A stretch of DNA of 64,000 nt from Gaiellasilicea sp037721555 (GCA_037721555.1 JBBJOI010000008.1:56761-120760); one strand, 5' to 3'; shown: positions 8,008 to 16,293, counted from the first letter of the stretch. The notes: generated from the letters alone by a model not told the origin. Made by a program: numbers and translations.

Positions 8008-8400
8008 CGCGCGAGCGCCGCTCCGAGCGCAGCCGATGGCACCCCGCGTGCGGCAGCGCTTGTCGGTGCCGACCGGCCGGAGCGCGAGGTTGCGCTGCCG
8101 CTGCTCGGGCACGCATTGCGTGGCGGCGAGACGATCGTCTGCGACAAGGGCTACTCCGGCCGCGAGTTCTCCGAAGCAGTCGCCCGCTTGGGCGGACGGA
8201 TCGTCCGTCCAGCCCGCCGCGACGAGTCCCAGCGCGGGCCGCGGCTGGCACCGATCCGCCAGCGGATCGAGTCGATCTTCTTCACCTGCAAAGACCTGCT
8301 CGCCCGCGTCGGCGCCAGCCTGCTCGCACTCGCCGCCTGCGTCAGCCTCAACCACCAACTCGGCCGACCCAGCCGCGCAATCGTCGACTACACCGCCTAA
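8008..8400 (+). pseudogene. DDE transposase, C-terminal fragment
   Basis: The open frame lacks a start and reads LVGADRPEREVALPLLGHAL, then GGETIVCDKGYSGREF (catalytic Asp in the DKGY segment), PIRQRIESIFFTCKDLL (catalytic Glu in the RIES motif) and LLALAACVSLNHQLGRPS at the end. This is the second half of an IS transposase of the type widespread in actinobacteria. The stretch normally found between CKDLL and the final helix is short, pointing to an internal deletion. No intact terminal inverted repeats were found. It truncates the minus-strand remnant on its left. Confidence 0.7.
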
Positions 8401-8519
8401 CGCTGTGGAATCAATCATCTAGGCGTTCCGTAGTTCTCCGAAGCCGAATCGGCGTCCGCCCCGATGCCCGGAAGCAGCGTCTCGCCGAGCATGACTTCAA
8501 CCCACCAAGGAGGTACGCG

Positions 8520-9203
8520 ATGAAGGTCAAGGAGATCATGACCACCGGCGTCCGGACGGTTACGCCGGACACCACGCTCAAGGACGTCGCCGCCGTCCTC
8601 GTCGAGAACCGTATCTCGGGCATGCCGGTGTGCGACGCGGACGGGCGCGTGCTCGGCGTCGTCTCCGAGGCGGACATTCTCTTCAAGGAGTACGAGCCCG
8701 GGCAGCGTCTCGGCGGCCCGCTGGCCTGGCTCATTGACGGCAGGAGCGACGCCGCCGTCCTCAAGGCGGCGGCGACCACCGCGGCCGAGGCGATGACCGC
8801 CCCCGCGATCACGATCAACCCGCAGCGGCTCGTCGCCGAAGCCGCACGCGAGCTGATCGAACGCAACGTCAACCGGCTGCCGGTCGTTCAGGGCGAGACG
8901 CTCGTCGGTATCGTCACGCGCGCCGACCTCGTCCGCGCCTTCACCCGCTCGGACGAGGAGATCGCCCGCGAGATCCGCGAGGACGTCGTCTTGCGCTCGC
9001 TCTGGCTCGAGCCGGAGAGCGTCACGATCACTGTCGAGCGCGGCGCCGTCATGCTCACCGGCGACGTGGAGCGCCGCACCGACACCCGGCTGCTCGGGCG
9101 GCTCGTCGCTCGCATCCCGGGCATCGTCTCGGTGCAGAACGACGTGACGTGGCGCACGGACGACACCGGCCGAAGGGGCCGCGCGCTCGCGAGGAACCTC
9201 TGA
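8520..9203 (+). CDS. CBS-pair protein with C-terminal BON domain
   Basis: 227 residues; ATG 8520 is preceded by a strong AAGGAGG. Two CBS motifs form a Bateman module: residues about 1-62 (VKEIMTTGVRTVTPDTTLKD, GMPVCDADGRVLGVVSEAD) and about 80-145 (AEAMTAPAITINPQRLVAEA, RLPVVQGETLVGIVTRADL). A BON domain follows (about 150-215, VTITVERGAVMLTGDVERR). CBS pairs sense adenosine nucleotides; BON domains bind membranes or periplasmic partners. The same architecture is common in stress-response loci. It looks intact despite the debris around it. Confidence 0.88.
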   Translation: MKVKEIMTTGVRTVTPDTTLKDVAAVLVENRISGMPVCDADGRVLGVVSEADILFKEYEPGQRLGGPLAWLIDGRSDAAVLKAAATTAAEAMTAPAITINPQRLVAEAARELIERNVNRLPVVQGETLVGIVTRADLVRAFTRSDEEIAREIREDVVLRSLWLEPESVTITVERGAVMLTGDVERRTDTRLLGRLVARIPGIVSVQNDVTWRTDDTGRRGRALARNL

Positions 9204-9259
9204 TAGAGAGCGAGCTTCGTCTCGGTACGCACCGCCGCCGTTACGCAAGTCGCCGGGAC

Positions 9260-9316
9260 GCGGCAAGCCCCGCGTTGCGGCAAGCCCCGCGTTGCGGCAA
9301 GCCCCGCGTTGCGGCA
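9260..9316. repeat. 17-bp tandem repeat, 3.3 copies
   Basis: GCGGCAAGCCCCGCGTT is repeated exactly at 9260-9276, 9277-9293 and 9294-9310, followed by a 6-bp partial copy. No gene overlaps it. Each unit can fold on itself (GCGG/CCGC), so it is a possible slippage product. Confidence 0.8.
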
Positions 9317-9390
9317 GGCGCCGCTCGCGCAGCCAGGCCCGGTCGAAGCGGCTGCCGACACGCTCCGGGAGGCTCTGGAGCGTGTCGGCG

Positions 9391-9490
9391 CCCCCGCCCC
9401 CCCCCAACTGGCGAACGCCCCCCCCGGCCCCCCCCCCCCGGGGGGCGGGGGGCCCCCCCCCGCGCGGGGGGGGGGGGGGGGGGCCCCCCG
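9391..9490. other. C/G homopolymer block, probable sequence artefact
   Basis: About 100 bp made almost only of long C runs and G runs, including a G run of about 18. No natural coding or regulatory function fits. It looks like an unresolved low-quality or mis-assembled stretch, so the junction between the CBS-BON gene and the redoxin gene should not be trusted. Confidence 0.7.
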
Positions 9491-9503
9491 CCGCCGCCCC
9501 GCA

Positions 9504-10037
9504 CTACGTCGCGAACGCCGCCCGAGCCGCAGCCGTCGTCGGGTCGAAGTCGGCCTTGATCCGCATCGAGACCTCCTGCAGGTCCTGCCACAGCTGGTAG
9601 GGCGAGGGCCTGCCCCAGAACCAGTAGCCGACGTAGGATTTCGCGATCTTCAGGCCCGGCTCCAGGATCAACGTGTGCGGCACGGTCGCGGCGTGATGGG
9701 TGTCGGTGTACTCGCGGATGTCGAGCGCGGTCTGGAGCTCGAGATCTGCGTCGGCGAGGAACGTCCAGTGCGCTCCGGTCGAGAGCTTCAGCCTGGAGAC
9801 GTCGTGCAGGTCGTTCGGGAGCACGGTCACGAGCTGCGTGAAGGCGACCGAGCTCCACTCGTGGAAGCGGAGCATCTCCCTCTGGTGCTGCCGTTCCCGC
9901 GGGCAGTGCTCGCCGCGGCCGAGCATCAGCACGAGCAGGTCGTCGCCCTGCAGCTCGGACAGCCGGTGCAGCTCGCCCGCCTCGTCCGGGAGCTCGAAAT
10001 CGCGCAAACCGCTCCCGGGGGTCAGGTTCTCGGACAT
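9504..10037 (-). CDS. Thioredoxin-fold redoxin (AhpC/TSA-like) protein
   Basis: 177 residues from ATG 10037, with an AAAGGA site before it. The N-terminus (PGSGLRDFELPDEAGELHRL) is typical of AhpC/TSA peroxiredoxin-like proteins, and LLVLMLGRGEHCPRERQHQ marks the strand and active-site region. Only one Cys (in GEHCPRE) occupies the place of the usual TxxC peroxidatic motif, so peroxidase activity is unproven. C-terminal residues carry a Trp/Tyr-rich segment (YVGYWFWGRPSPYQLW). Its start overlaps the end of the SMP-30 gene by 16 bp, suggesting a shared transcript with the SMP-30 and HbpS-cupin genes. Confidence 0.75.
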   Translation of the reverse strand: MSENLTPGSGLRDFELPDEAGELHRLSELQGDDLLVLMLGRGEHCPRERQHQREMLRFHEWSSVAFTQLVTVLPNDLHDVSRLKLSTGAHWTFLADADLELQTALDIREYTDTHHAATVPHTLILEPGLKIAKSYVGYWFWGRPSPYQLWQDLQEVSMRIKADFDPTTAAARAAFAT

Positions 10038-11578
10038 TGGGTTCCTTTCAGGCTCAGCCGGATCCGGTAGACGCTGGTCTCGGCGGTGATGTGGAGGGCG
10101 TGGCCGTCCGCGCCGCCCCAGGCGAGGTTGTGCGGTGCCTCCGGCAGGACGAGCGTGCCCAGGTGCTCGCCGTCCGGGGAGAGCAGCCAGACGCCGCCCG
10201 GGCCGCAGACGTAGAGGTTGCCTTCGACGTCGACCTTGATCCCGTCGATCGCATCCTCGCCCGACGCATCGGTCATGTCGAAGAACACGTCGCTCTCTCC
10301 GGTCTCGGGGTCGATCCGGAGGACGATCTTCCGGTCGGGCTCCCACTTGCCGACGTAGAGCCAGCGCTCGTCGGGCGCGAGCGCGAGCCCGTTCGGGCCG
10401 GCGAGCGCGGCGGTGACGAGGGCGATCTCGCCGCCTGAGATTCTGAACACGCCGCTGAAGCCGAGCTCCGCATCGGCGGGATCGGCGAGGCCGAAGGGCG
10501 GGTCGGTGAAGAAGAGCGTCCCGTCCGAGCGGTAGACGAGATCGTTGGGGCTGTTCAGCCGCTTGCCCTCGTATGCGTCGGCGAGGATCGTCGTGTCGCC
10601 ACGCGGATGACGCGGCGGTTGCCGTGCTGGCAGATCGTCAGGAGCCCGTCAGGGTCGAAGGTGAGGCCGTTCGAGCCCGGCTGGTGGTAGCGGCCGACGT
10701 CCAGGCCCGTGTAGCCGCTCTTCGAGCGGAAGACGGTGACCCCGCCGGGCTCCTGCCAGCGGTAGATCGTGTTCGTGTTCGGCGAGCTGAAGAGGAGGGC
10801 GCCGTCGCGCGTCCAGACCGGGCCTTCGGTGAACTCGAAGCCGCCGGCGATCCGCTCGAGCGTGGCGTCCGCGGGCACGATCCCGCCGCCGGCGCCCTGG
10901 AGCTCGAACGGCGCCTCCTCGGCGCGGGTGCGCTCTACCGCGTAGACGTCGAGCGTGGCCGAGCGCAGCCAGATGTAGTTCTGCGGAGGCGGAGATTGGA
11001 CCGTTGATCCCGAAGACCGCGAGCTGGAAGGTCTGCCCTGGCCGCGCGTCGCTCGTCAGGACGACGCGGTTCGGAGCGTTGAAGCCGCCGACGACCTGTC
11101 CTCCCGTCTGGCCGAGCGCGGGCGGCAGCTGCCCGTCGACCCAGACCTCCGCGTAGTCGTCGACCACGACCTCGAAGACGACGGTCGCGCCGCTCGGATC
11201 GAGGTCGCCGATCCGCTCCGGGATCGTGACCGCGAGGCGGTACCAGTTGAAGCAGACGCGGCCGTTCGCGAGCCGGCGCAGCGTCTCCTCGGGCTGGAGC
11301 AGCTCCCAGCCCGAGTCGTCGTAGTCGGTGGCCTCGGCATGGGGGACGACGTCGTAGGTGCGGTTCGGCCGTCCGCCTGGCCCGAGCGGGTCGGCCTCCG
11401 AGCCGACGTCGACGAAGTCGATCTCGACGACGTCGGCGTCGCTGTAGCGCCAGCTTGTGCCAACGAGAGCAGCACCCGCGGGCGTCTGCAGGTCGACGAT
11501 CGCGTCCGGACGGCCGGGCAGGAGCTCGGGCGGCCCCGGAAGCCGTGCTGCCGAGGTGCTGGTCTCGACAGTGGCCAT
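10022..11578 (-). pseudogene. Jelly-roll domain fused to SMP-30/gluconolactonase domain, two frameshifts
   Basis: Homology runs continuously on the minus strand but through three frames. From ATG 11578: a galactose-binding-like beta-sandwich (DYDDSGWELLQPEETLRRL, VCFNWYRLAVTIPERIGDL, VVDDYAEVWVDGQLPP), to about 10990. After a one-base shift comes NYIWLRSATLDVYAVER and the SMP-30 propeller start (GGFEFTEGPVWTRDGALLF, HQPGSNGLTFDPDGLL). After a second one-base shift near 10597 comes NSPNDLVYRSDGTLFFTDPP and GPNGLALAPDERWLYVGKW. SMP-30 proteins are metal-dependent lactonases/esterases. Restoring both indels gives about 518 residues. The indels may be decay or sequencing error. Confidence 0.7.
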
Positions 11579-11580
11579 CT

Positions 11581-12330
11581 CTAGGCCTCGACCTTGACGA
11601 CGAAGTAGCGGAACGGATCGGAGACGTCGATGAACTGGTGCGGGACGCCACTCGGGATCGTGAGCACGTCGCCCTCGGCGAGCTGTTGCTCGGTGCCGCC
11701 CGCGATCGACGACTCGTGCAGCTCGCCGCCGGTGACGATCGTCGCGGTGCCCTCGATCACGTGCATCACGTCGACGTCGGACTCGTGGAGCTCGGGGGCG
11801 CCTGGAGCCTCGCGGAGACCGGCGTCGAGCTTGTACCGCTTCGCGTCGAGCAGGATCCCGCCGCCCGCTTCGACGACCGTGCGTGGGAAGAACGTCGCCT
11901 TGCCGTTGCCCTTCGAGGCGCCGGCCAGGCCGATCTCGGCCAGCTCCTGGTCCTCGTCGGCAGACGAGGCGCCGCTGACGCCGATCGCGCCGATCACGTA
12001 GTCGTTCTCGACGATCGGCATTCCTCCCTGGAGCGGCGCCGCACGCGCGAGGTGGAGCGCCGAGGGGCGGCCGCCGGAGGCCTGCTGCTCGAAGTCGCGG
12101 CTGGGGCGTCGATAGATCGCAGCGGTTCGGGCCTTGTCGGTGGCGACGCCGACGCTCGCGACCTGGGCCGCGTCTGGCCGCCACAGGTAGACGAGCTCGC
12201 CCTCGGCGTCGACGACGGCGACGACGGGCGCGACGCCGCGCGTGGTCGCCTCCGCGCCCGCGGCCCGCTCAGGACACCTGTCGCACAGGAGCTGCCCGGC
12301 TGAACACGCGTCACCCCGCGTCACGGTCAA
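11581..12330 (-). CDS. HbpS/GlcG-like domain fused to a cupin
   Basis: About 249 residues. The first half (VAPVVAVVDAEGELVYLWR, SVGVATDKARTAAIYRRPS, GGMPIVENDYVIGAIGVSG) is the GlcG/HbpS fold, whose members bind heme or act as small-molecule sensors. The second half is a single cupin with HESDVDVMHVIEGTATIVTGG (metal ligand His and Glu) and IPSGVPHQFIDVSDPFRYF (final His). The N-terminus before residue 30 is not HbpS-like and the usual first helix is lost; it falls at the edge of the att-like region, so the gene may be 5'-truncated. The nominal start is TTG 12330. The SMP-30 gene starts 2 bp after its stop. Confidence 0.7.
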   Translation of the reverse strand: MTVTRGDACSAGQLLCDRCPERAAGAEATTRGVAPVVAVVDAEGELVYLWRPDAAQVASVGVATDKARTAAIYRRPSRDFEQQASGGRPSALHLARAAPLQGGMPIVENDYVIGAIGVSGASSADEDQELAEIGLAGASKGNGKATFFPRTVVEAGGGILLDAKRYKLDAGLREAPGAPELHESDVDVMHVIEGTATIVTGGELHESSIAGGTEQQLAEGDVLTIPSGVPHQFIDVSDPFRYFVVKVEA

Positions 12331-12872
12331 CGCAGGGTCAACAAGCGCTTACGAAACCGCCCGAGCCGTCCCGAGCCGATCGCGCGCAACCATGCGCGTT
12401 TGCCAGCCATCCCGAGCTGACGCCACTGCACCAGCATCCACTTTTAATCCCAAGGTCGCTGGTTCGATCCCAGCACGGCCCATCGCATCCGAGAGCAACC
12501 GAGAGGCACTGCCGCAGGCGACCCAGAGAGCCCGAGAGCTCACGAAGGCCCTCACCACACGAAGAATCCCAAGGTCACCGCCGGTACTCGAGCGCGACGG
12601 ACCGCTGAACCGACCGGGCTACGTCGAGCTCGTGCCACACCGGATGACGGCGAGCCCTGAGGTCGTCTCCGTCGGCGGCCGAGGATGGTGCCTGTCGCGG
12701 CGCAGACGTCAGCGCAATCGAGATCGAGGCGGATTCAGCAGACGAGCTCCGCCACCTTCTCCTCGCTGAGGCAGGCGTCAGCGCACGCGAAGCACTCCTC
12801 GATACTTGCCTCGCCATCGCTGGTCTGACTGAGGTTGCCGCCCCCCGCGTCCTCAAGACGCGAAGTGTGCGC
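12331..12872. other. Gene-poor island boundary
   Basis: 542 bp without a credible complete gene. It contains the tRNA 3' fragment at 12440-12482. From 12653 an open plus-strand frame with protein-like text (VSAIEIEADSADELRHLLLA) runs on, but it has no start and overlaps the CopA gene antisense; it may be a remnant. Confidence 0.5.
12440..12482 (+). mobile_element. tRNA-Lys(TTT) 3' fragment, candidate att core
   Basis: The 43 bp run from the anticodon loop (CTTTTAA) through a complete T-arm (GCTGGTTCGATCCCAGC) to an acceptor 3' half (ACGGCCC) plus discriminator A. There is no D-arm or 5' acceptor upstream, so it is not a functional tRNA. Such anticodon-to-3'-end copies are what integrases leave at the far end of tRNA-inserted elements. 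The antisense translation contains GIEPATLGLKV, a well-known mis-annotated tRNA shadow. The intact tRNA-Lys copy is not in this window. Confidence 0.65.
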
Positions 12873-15110
12873 TCAGTCCGCGTCGCGCTGGCTGCGGAAG
12901 CCCCGCAGTCGCAGAGAGTTCGAGACGACGAACACGCTCGAGAAGGCCATTGCCCCGCCCGCGATCAAGGGGTTCAAGAGACCGGCCGCGGCGAGTGGAA
13001 GCGCGGCGACGTTATAGGCGAACGCCCAGAAGAGGTTGCCCTTGATCGTCTTTAGCGTGCGGCGCGAAAGGCGGATTGCGTCGGCGGCGGCGCGCAGGTC
13101 GCCGGAGACGAGTGTCAGGTCGCTGGCCTCGATGGCGACGTCGGTGCCGGTTCCGATCGCGAGGCCGAGGTCGGCCTGGGCGAGTGCGGGCGCGTCGTTG
13201 ACGCCGTCGCCGACCATCGCCACGACGCGTCCCTCGGCCTGCAACCGGCGCACGACGTCCGCCTTCCCAGCCGGGAGCACCTCGGCGATCACCTCGTCGA
13301 TCCCGGCTTCGGCCGCGATCACGCGCGCGGTCTCCTGGTTGTCGCCGGTGAGGAGGACGGGGCGGAGGCCGAGCTCGCGCAGGCGGCGGATCGCCTCGGC
13401 GCTCGTCGGCTTAATCTGATCTGCGACGACGAAGAGCGCCCGCGCCTCGCCGTCCCAGGCCGCGGCAATCGCCGTCTTCCCGTCACGCTCGGCTCGAGCC
13501 TGCGCGGCGGCGAGTTCCTCGCCCAGCTCAATCCCCCACTCTGCGAGCAGCGACGGGCGACCCGCGACGATTGCGTGTCCTTCGACGACGCCCTCGACAC
13601 CGAGCCCCTCTCGGTTGCGGAAACTCTCGGGTGCCGGGAGGCCCTCTCCGCCTGCAGCGGCGATTGCTCGTGCCACGGGGTGCTCGGATGCGCTCTCGAG
13701 CGCGGCGACCAGGCGAAGCGCCTGATCACGGTCGACACCCGCGGCCGGCACGACCGCGGCGAGCGCCATCTTCCCGGTGGTAACGGTGCCGGTCTTGTCG
13801 AGCACGATCGTGTCCACCCGCCGAGTCGACTCCAGCACCTCCGGGCCCTTGATCAGGATGCCGAGCTGCGCGCCCCGGCCGGTCCCAACAAGGAGCGCCG
13901 TTGGGGTGGCCAGCCCAAGCGCGCAGGGGCAGGCGATGATCAGGACGGCAACGGCCGCGGCGAAGGCGAACGAGGCGCCGCTCGCGGCGCCGAGCCAGAA
14001 CGCGAGCGTCGCGACGGCGATCGCGATCACGATTGGCACGAAGATCCCCGAGACGCGATCGGCGAGCCGCTGCACCGGCGCCTTGCCCGACTGCGCCTCC
14101 GTGACCAGCCGGGCGATCTGAGCCAGCGCGGTGTCGGCGCCAACTCTGACGGCGCGGACGACGAGACGCCCGCCGACGTTGATCGTGGCGCCGAAGACCT
14201 CGTCGCCGGGCTGGACTTCGACAGGGACGCTCTCGCCGGTCAGCAATGACTTGTCGACGGCGGAGCTGCCCTCGTCGACGACGCCGTCGGTTGCGATCTT
14301 CTCGCCGGGCCGGACGACGAAGCGGTCGCCTGCCTGGAGCTCGTCGGTCGGGATGCGCCGCTCGCGTCCGTCGGCGTCGAGCAGGCTCACCTCCTTCGCG
14401 CCGAGCTCGAGAAGTGCCCGCAGCGCGGCTCCGGCCTGCCGCTTTGCCCGCACCTCGAAGTAGCGGCCCGCGAGGATGAAGGTGGTCACGACCGCGGCCA
14501 CCTCGAGGTAGAGGTGCTCGGCCGTCTCGGCGCGGCTGAGAACGAGATCGAAGCCCATCGTCATCCCGGTCTCGCCCGCGCCGAGGAAGAACAGGGCTAC
14601 GAGCGACCAGCCCCACGCCGCCAGCGTCCCGACCGAGATCAGCGTGTCCATCGTGGCGGTTCCGTGCTTCAGGTTGAGCCAGGCAGCGCGGTGGAAGGGC
14701 CAGCCGCCCCAGAGCACGACCGGGGTCGCCAGCTGCAGCGACAGCCACTGCCAGTAATCGAACTGGAGCGGCTCGATCATCGCGAGCAGCAGCACCGGCA
14801 GCGAGAGGGCCGCGGAGACGAGCAGCCGCCACCGGAGCGCCGCGGTCGGATCGAGCTCGAGCTGCTCCTCGGGCTTAGCTCCCTCCTGGGTGAGCTTGGC
14901 GTGGTAACCAGCGGCCTCGACCGCGGCGACGAGATCCTCGGGCGCCACCCGCGCCGGGTCGAACATGACCGCGGCGTTCTCGGTCGCGTAGTTGACGGTC
15001 GCCTCGACGCCTTCGAGCTTGTTCAGCCGCTTCTCGATCCTCGTCGCGCAGGAGGCGCAGGTCATCCCTTCGATCGGTAGCTCGAGACGTTCCGGGCTCG
15101 TCGTGCTCAT
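12873..15110 (-). CDS. copA: Copper-translocating P1B-type ATPase
   Basis: 745 residues. A single N-terminal heavy-metal-associated domain has GMTCASC (15-21). The core carries eight predicted membrane helices, the actuator TGES (291-294), the intramembrane CPC copper site (394-396), the phosphorylation loop DKTGT (438-442), SEHP (475-478) and GDGVND near 660. It exports Cu(I) across the cytoplasmic membrane using ATP. Its start overlaps the stop of the secreted-protein gene by 4 bp (ATGA), making it the third gene of an operon driven by a CsoR-type operator at 16249-16271. Confidence 0.95.
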   Translation of the reverse strand: MSTTSPERLELPIEGMTCASCATRIEKRLNKLEGVEATVNYATENAAVMFDPARVAPEDLVAAVEAAGYHAKLTQEGAKPEEQLELDPTAALRWRLLVSAALSLPVLLLAMIEPLQFDYWQWLSLQLATPVVLWGGWPFHRAAWLNLKHGTATMDTLISVGTLAAWGWSLVALFFLGAGETGMTMGFDLVLSRAETAEHLYLEVAAVVTTFILAGRYFEVRAKRQAGAALRALLELGAKEVSLLDADGRERRIPTDELQAGDRFVVRPGEKIATDGVVDEGSSAVDKSLLTGESVPVEVQPGDEVFGATINVGGRLVVRAVRVGADTALAQIARLVTEAQSGKAPVQRLADRVSGIFVPIVIAIAVATLAFWLGAASGASFAFAAAVAVLIIACPCALGLATPTALLVGTGRGAQLGILIKGPEVLESTRRVDTIVLDKTGTVTTGKMALAAVVPAAGVDRDQALRLVAALESASEHPVARAIAAAGGEGLPAPESFRNREGLGVEGVVEGHAIVAGRPSLLAEWGIELGEELAAAQARAERDGKTAIAAAWDGEARALFVVADQIKPTSAEAIRRLRELGLRPVLLTGDNQETARVIAAEAGIDEVIAEVLPAGKADVVRRLQAEGRVVAMVGDGVNDAPALAQADLGLAIGTGTDVAIEASDLTLVSGDLRAAADAIRLSRRTLKTIKGNLFWAFAYNVAALPLAAAGLLNPLIAGGAMAFSSVFVVSNSLRLRGFRSQRDAD

Positions 15111-16006
15111 CGGGCCACCTCGACGGTGAAGCGCGCCGTCTGGACGCGGCCCTCGTGCTTGAACTGCAGGAAGAGGGCGTAGCGGCCGGGCTCGGCGAAG
15201 TCGGCCCCGAAGTCGATTGCACCGGCTACCGAGCTCTCGAGCGGATGCACGTGCAGATAGGCGAGGTCGTCTTCGCGGATCGCGACGAGGTGGCCGGCGG
15301 CGCCTAGGTAGGGCTGGAGCGCCTCGACCGGTTCTCCGTCGCGGCCGATCCGGAACCGCAGCGTTGTCTCAGCGCCCGCCTGGAGCTCCTGCCGGCCGAG
15401 CTCGACGTCATAGGAGCCGGCACGCGCGCTGTCGGCCACTGCCGGAAGTGGCTGTGGTGTGAAGTCGCCCTGAACGAAGAGGTCGCGGCCGAGCACGACC
15501 TTCTCACCGTCGACCTCGAAGTCGGCGTAGGCGCGCCAGATGCCCGGTAGCGGCAGCGCCAGGTCGACGACGTACCTCTCGCCGCTCGGCTTCGGATGGA
15601 GATGCTGATAGCCGGTCAGATCGCGGCGGACGAGAATCAGATGGAGCGGCGGCTCACCGTGCGCTGCGTGCAGCGGCCCGATCGGCTCGCCGTGGCGATC
15701 GACGATCGCGAGCTCGAGGCGGCTGCTGCGATCTGCCTCCAGCCTGGTCGGCTCGAGCTGTAGCCGGAGGCCCGCGGTGGCGTCGGAAAGCCCGTTCCCA
15801 CGCGTCTCTGCCGGAGCATCAGCACCGTGCGGGGTTTGGCCGGAGCCATCGTGACCGGCCGACTCCTCCACCTCGAGTCCACTCGCTCGACCGGCGAGTG
15901 CGGCAAGACCTGAGAGCACAGCAAGCACGATCGCGAACGCCGCAAGCCGCGCGAGCGGCCTCGCCATCCACACCCGGTCCTGCCGATTGCCGGCGCCGCT
16001 CGTCAT
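15107..16006 (-). CDS. Secreted/membrane-anchored protein of the copper operon
   Basis: 299 residues from ATG 16006, which overlaps the CopZ-like stop (ATGA), fixing the start. A short cytoplasmic segment leads into one membrane anchor (LAAFAIVLAVLSGLAALAG, about 16-34). The exported part is beta-rich with two similar halves, each with clustered His: HLILVRRDLTGYQHLHP (about 118-134) and HLVAIREDDLAYLHVHP (about 236-252). These His-x-His-Pro hairpins, together with the operon position, suggest extracytoplasmic copper binding, but no characterised family member is recognised. The frame is open upstream to 16249, inside the CopZ gene, which is a shadow. Confidence 0.75.
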   Translation of the reverse strand: MTSGAGNRQDRVWMARPLARLAAFAIVLAVLSGLAALAGRASGLEVEESAGHDGSGQTPHGADAPAETRGNGLSDATAGLRLQLEPTRLEADRSSRLELAIVDRHGEPIGPLHAAHGEPPLHLILVRRDLTGYQHLHPKPSGERYVVDLALPLPGIWRAYADFEVDGEKVVLGRDLFVQGDFTPQPLPAVADSARAGSYDVELGRQELQAGAETTLRFRIGRDGEPVEALQPYLGAAGHLVAIREDDLAYLHVHPLESSVAGAIDFGADFAEPGRYALFLQFKHEGRVQTARFTVEVAR

Positions 16007-16209
16007 GCGGCCTCGTAGCCCGCTTCGCGAATCGCTGCCCGAACGGCGTCGTCGGAGACGTCGTCTCCACGAACGACGACCTGCTTCGAGTCGAGGTCGA
16101 CCTCGACGGCAGCAACACCGGCGACCTGCTCGACCTCCTCGGTCACCGCCGCCTTGCAGTGACCGCAACTCATGCCGGCAACGGTGTAGCTCAGTTCCTG
16201 GACGCTCAT
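16003..16209 (-). CDS. copZ: CopZ-like copper chaperone (HMA domain)
   Basis: 68 residues, a single heavy-metal-associated ferredoxin-like domain with GMSCGHC at 12-18, where the two Cys bind Cu(I). The His inside the CxxC loop (CGHC) is characteristic of chaperones rather than ATPase domains. TAGGAGGAG precedes ATG 16209. It is the first gene of the copper operon and would hand copper to CopA. The operator at 16249-16271 lies 40-60 bp upstream. Confidence 0.9.
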   Translation of the reverse strand: MSVQELSYTVAGMSCGHCKAAVTEEVEQVAGVAAVEVDLDSKQVVVRGDDVSDDAVRAAIREAGYEAA

Positions 16210-16248
16210 CTGCTCCTCCTAGAGTTCGAGAACACCCAAGTTGTAGCA

Positions 16249-16271
16249 CACATACCTTCGGGGGGTATGTG
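16249..16271. promoter_or_regulatory. CsoR-type operator for the copZ-copA operon
   Basis: Inverted repeat CACATACC-N7-GGTATGTG. On the minus strand a TACAAC -10-like hexamer follows at 16240-16245. A near-identical site with the same 7-bp spacer stands before the csoR gene at 17736-17754, also next to a TACAAT. CsoR family repressors bind GC-centred inverted repeats with ATACC/GGTAT ends and release on Cu(I). Confidence 0.75.
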
Positions 16272-16293
16272 CATACGCGAGAAAGCGCGACCT

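Noticed and set aside
7627..8418. 263-codon minus-strand ORF
   Set aside because: Only its 3' third is protein-like; the rest is antisense to the transposase fragment.
9260..9316. CRISPR array
   Set aside because: Units are directly adjacent with no spacers; it is a simple tandem repeat. No array or cas gene was seen anywhere.
12349..12558. Minus-strand ORF with GIEPATLGLKV
   Set aside because: A known artefact: antisense reading of a tRNA 3' end, here the att-like fragment.
12653..13055. Plus-strand open frame with VSAIEIEADSADELRHLLLA
   Set aside because: No start codon in place and the second half is antisense to copA; left as possible debris only.
14875..15222. Antisense and alternative-frame ORFs over copA and the secreted protein
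   Set aside because: Shadows with Arg/Ser/Pro bias and no motif.
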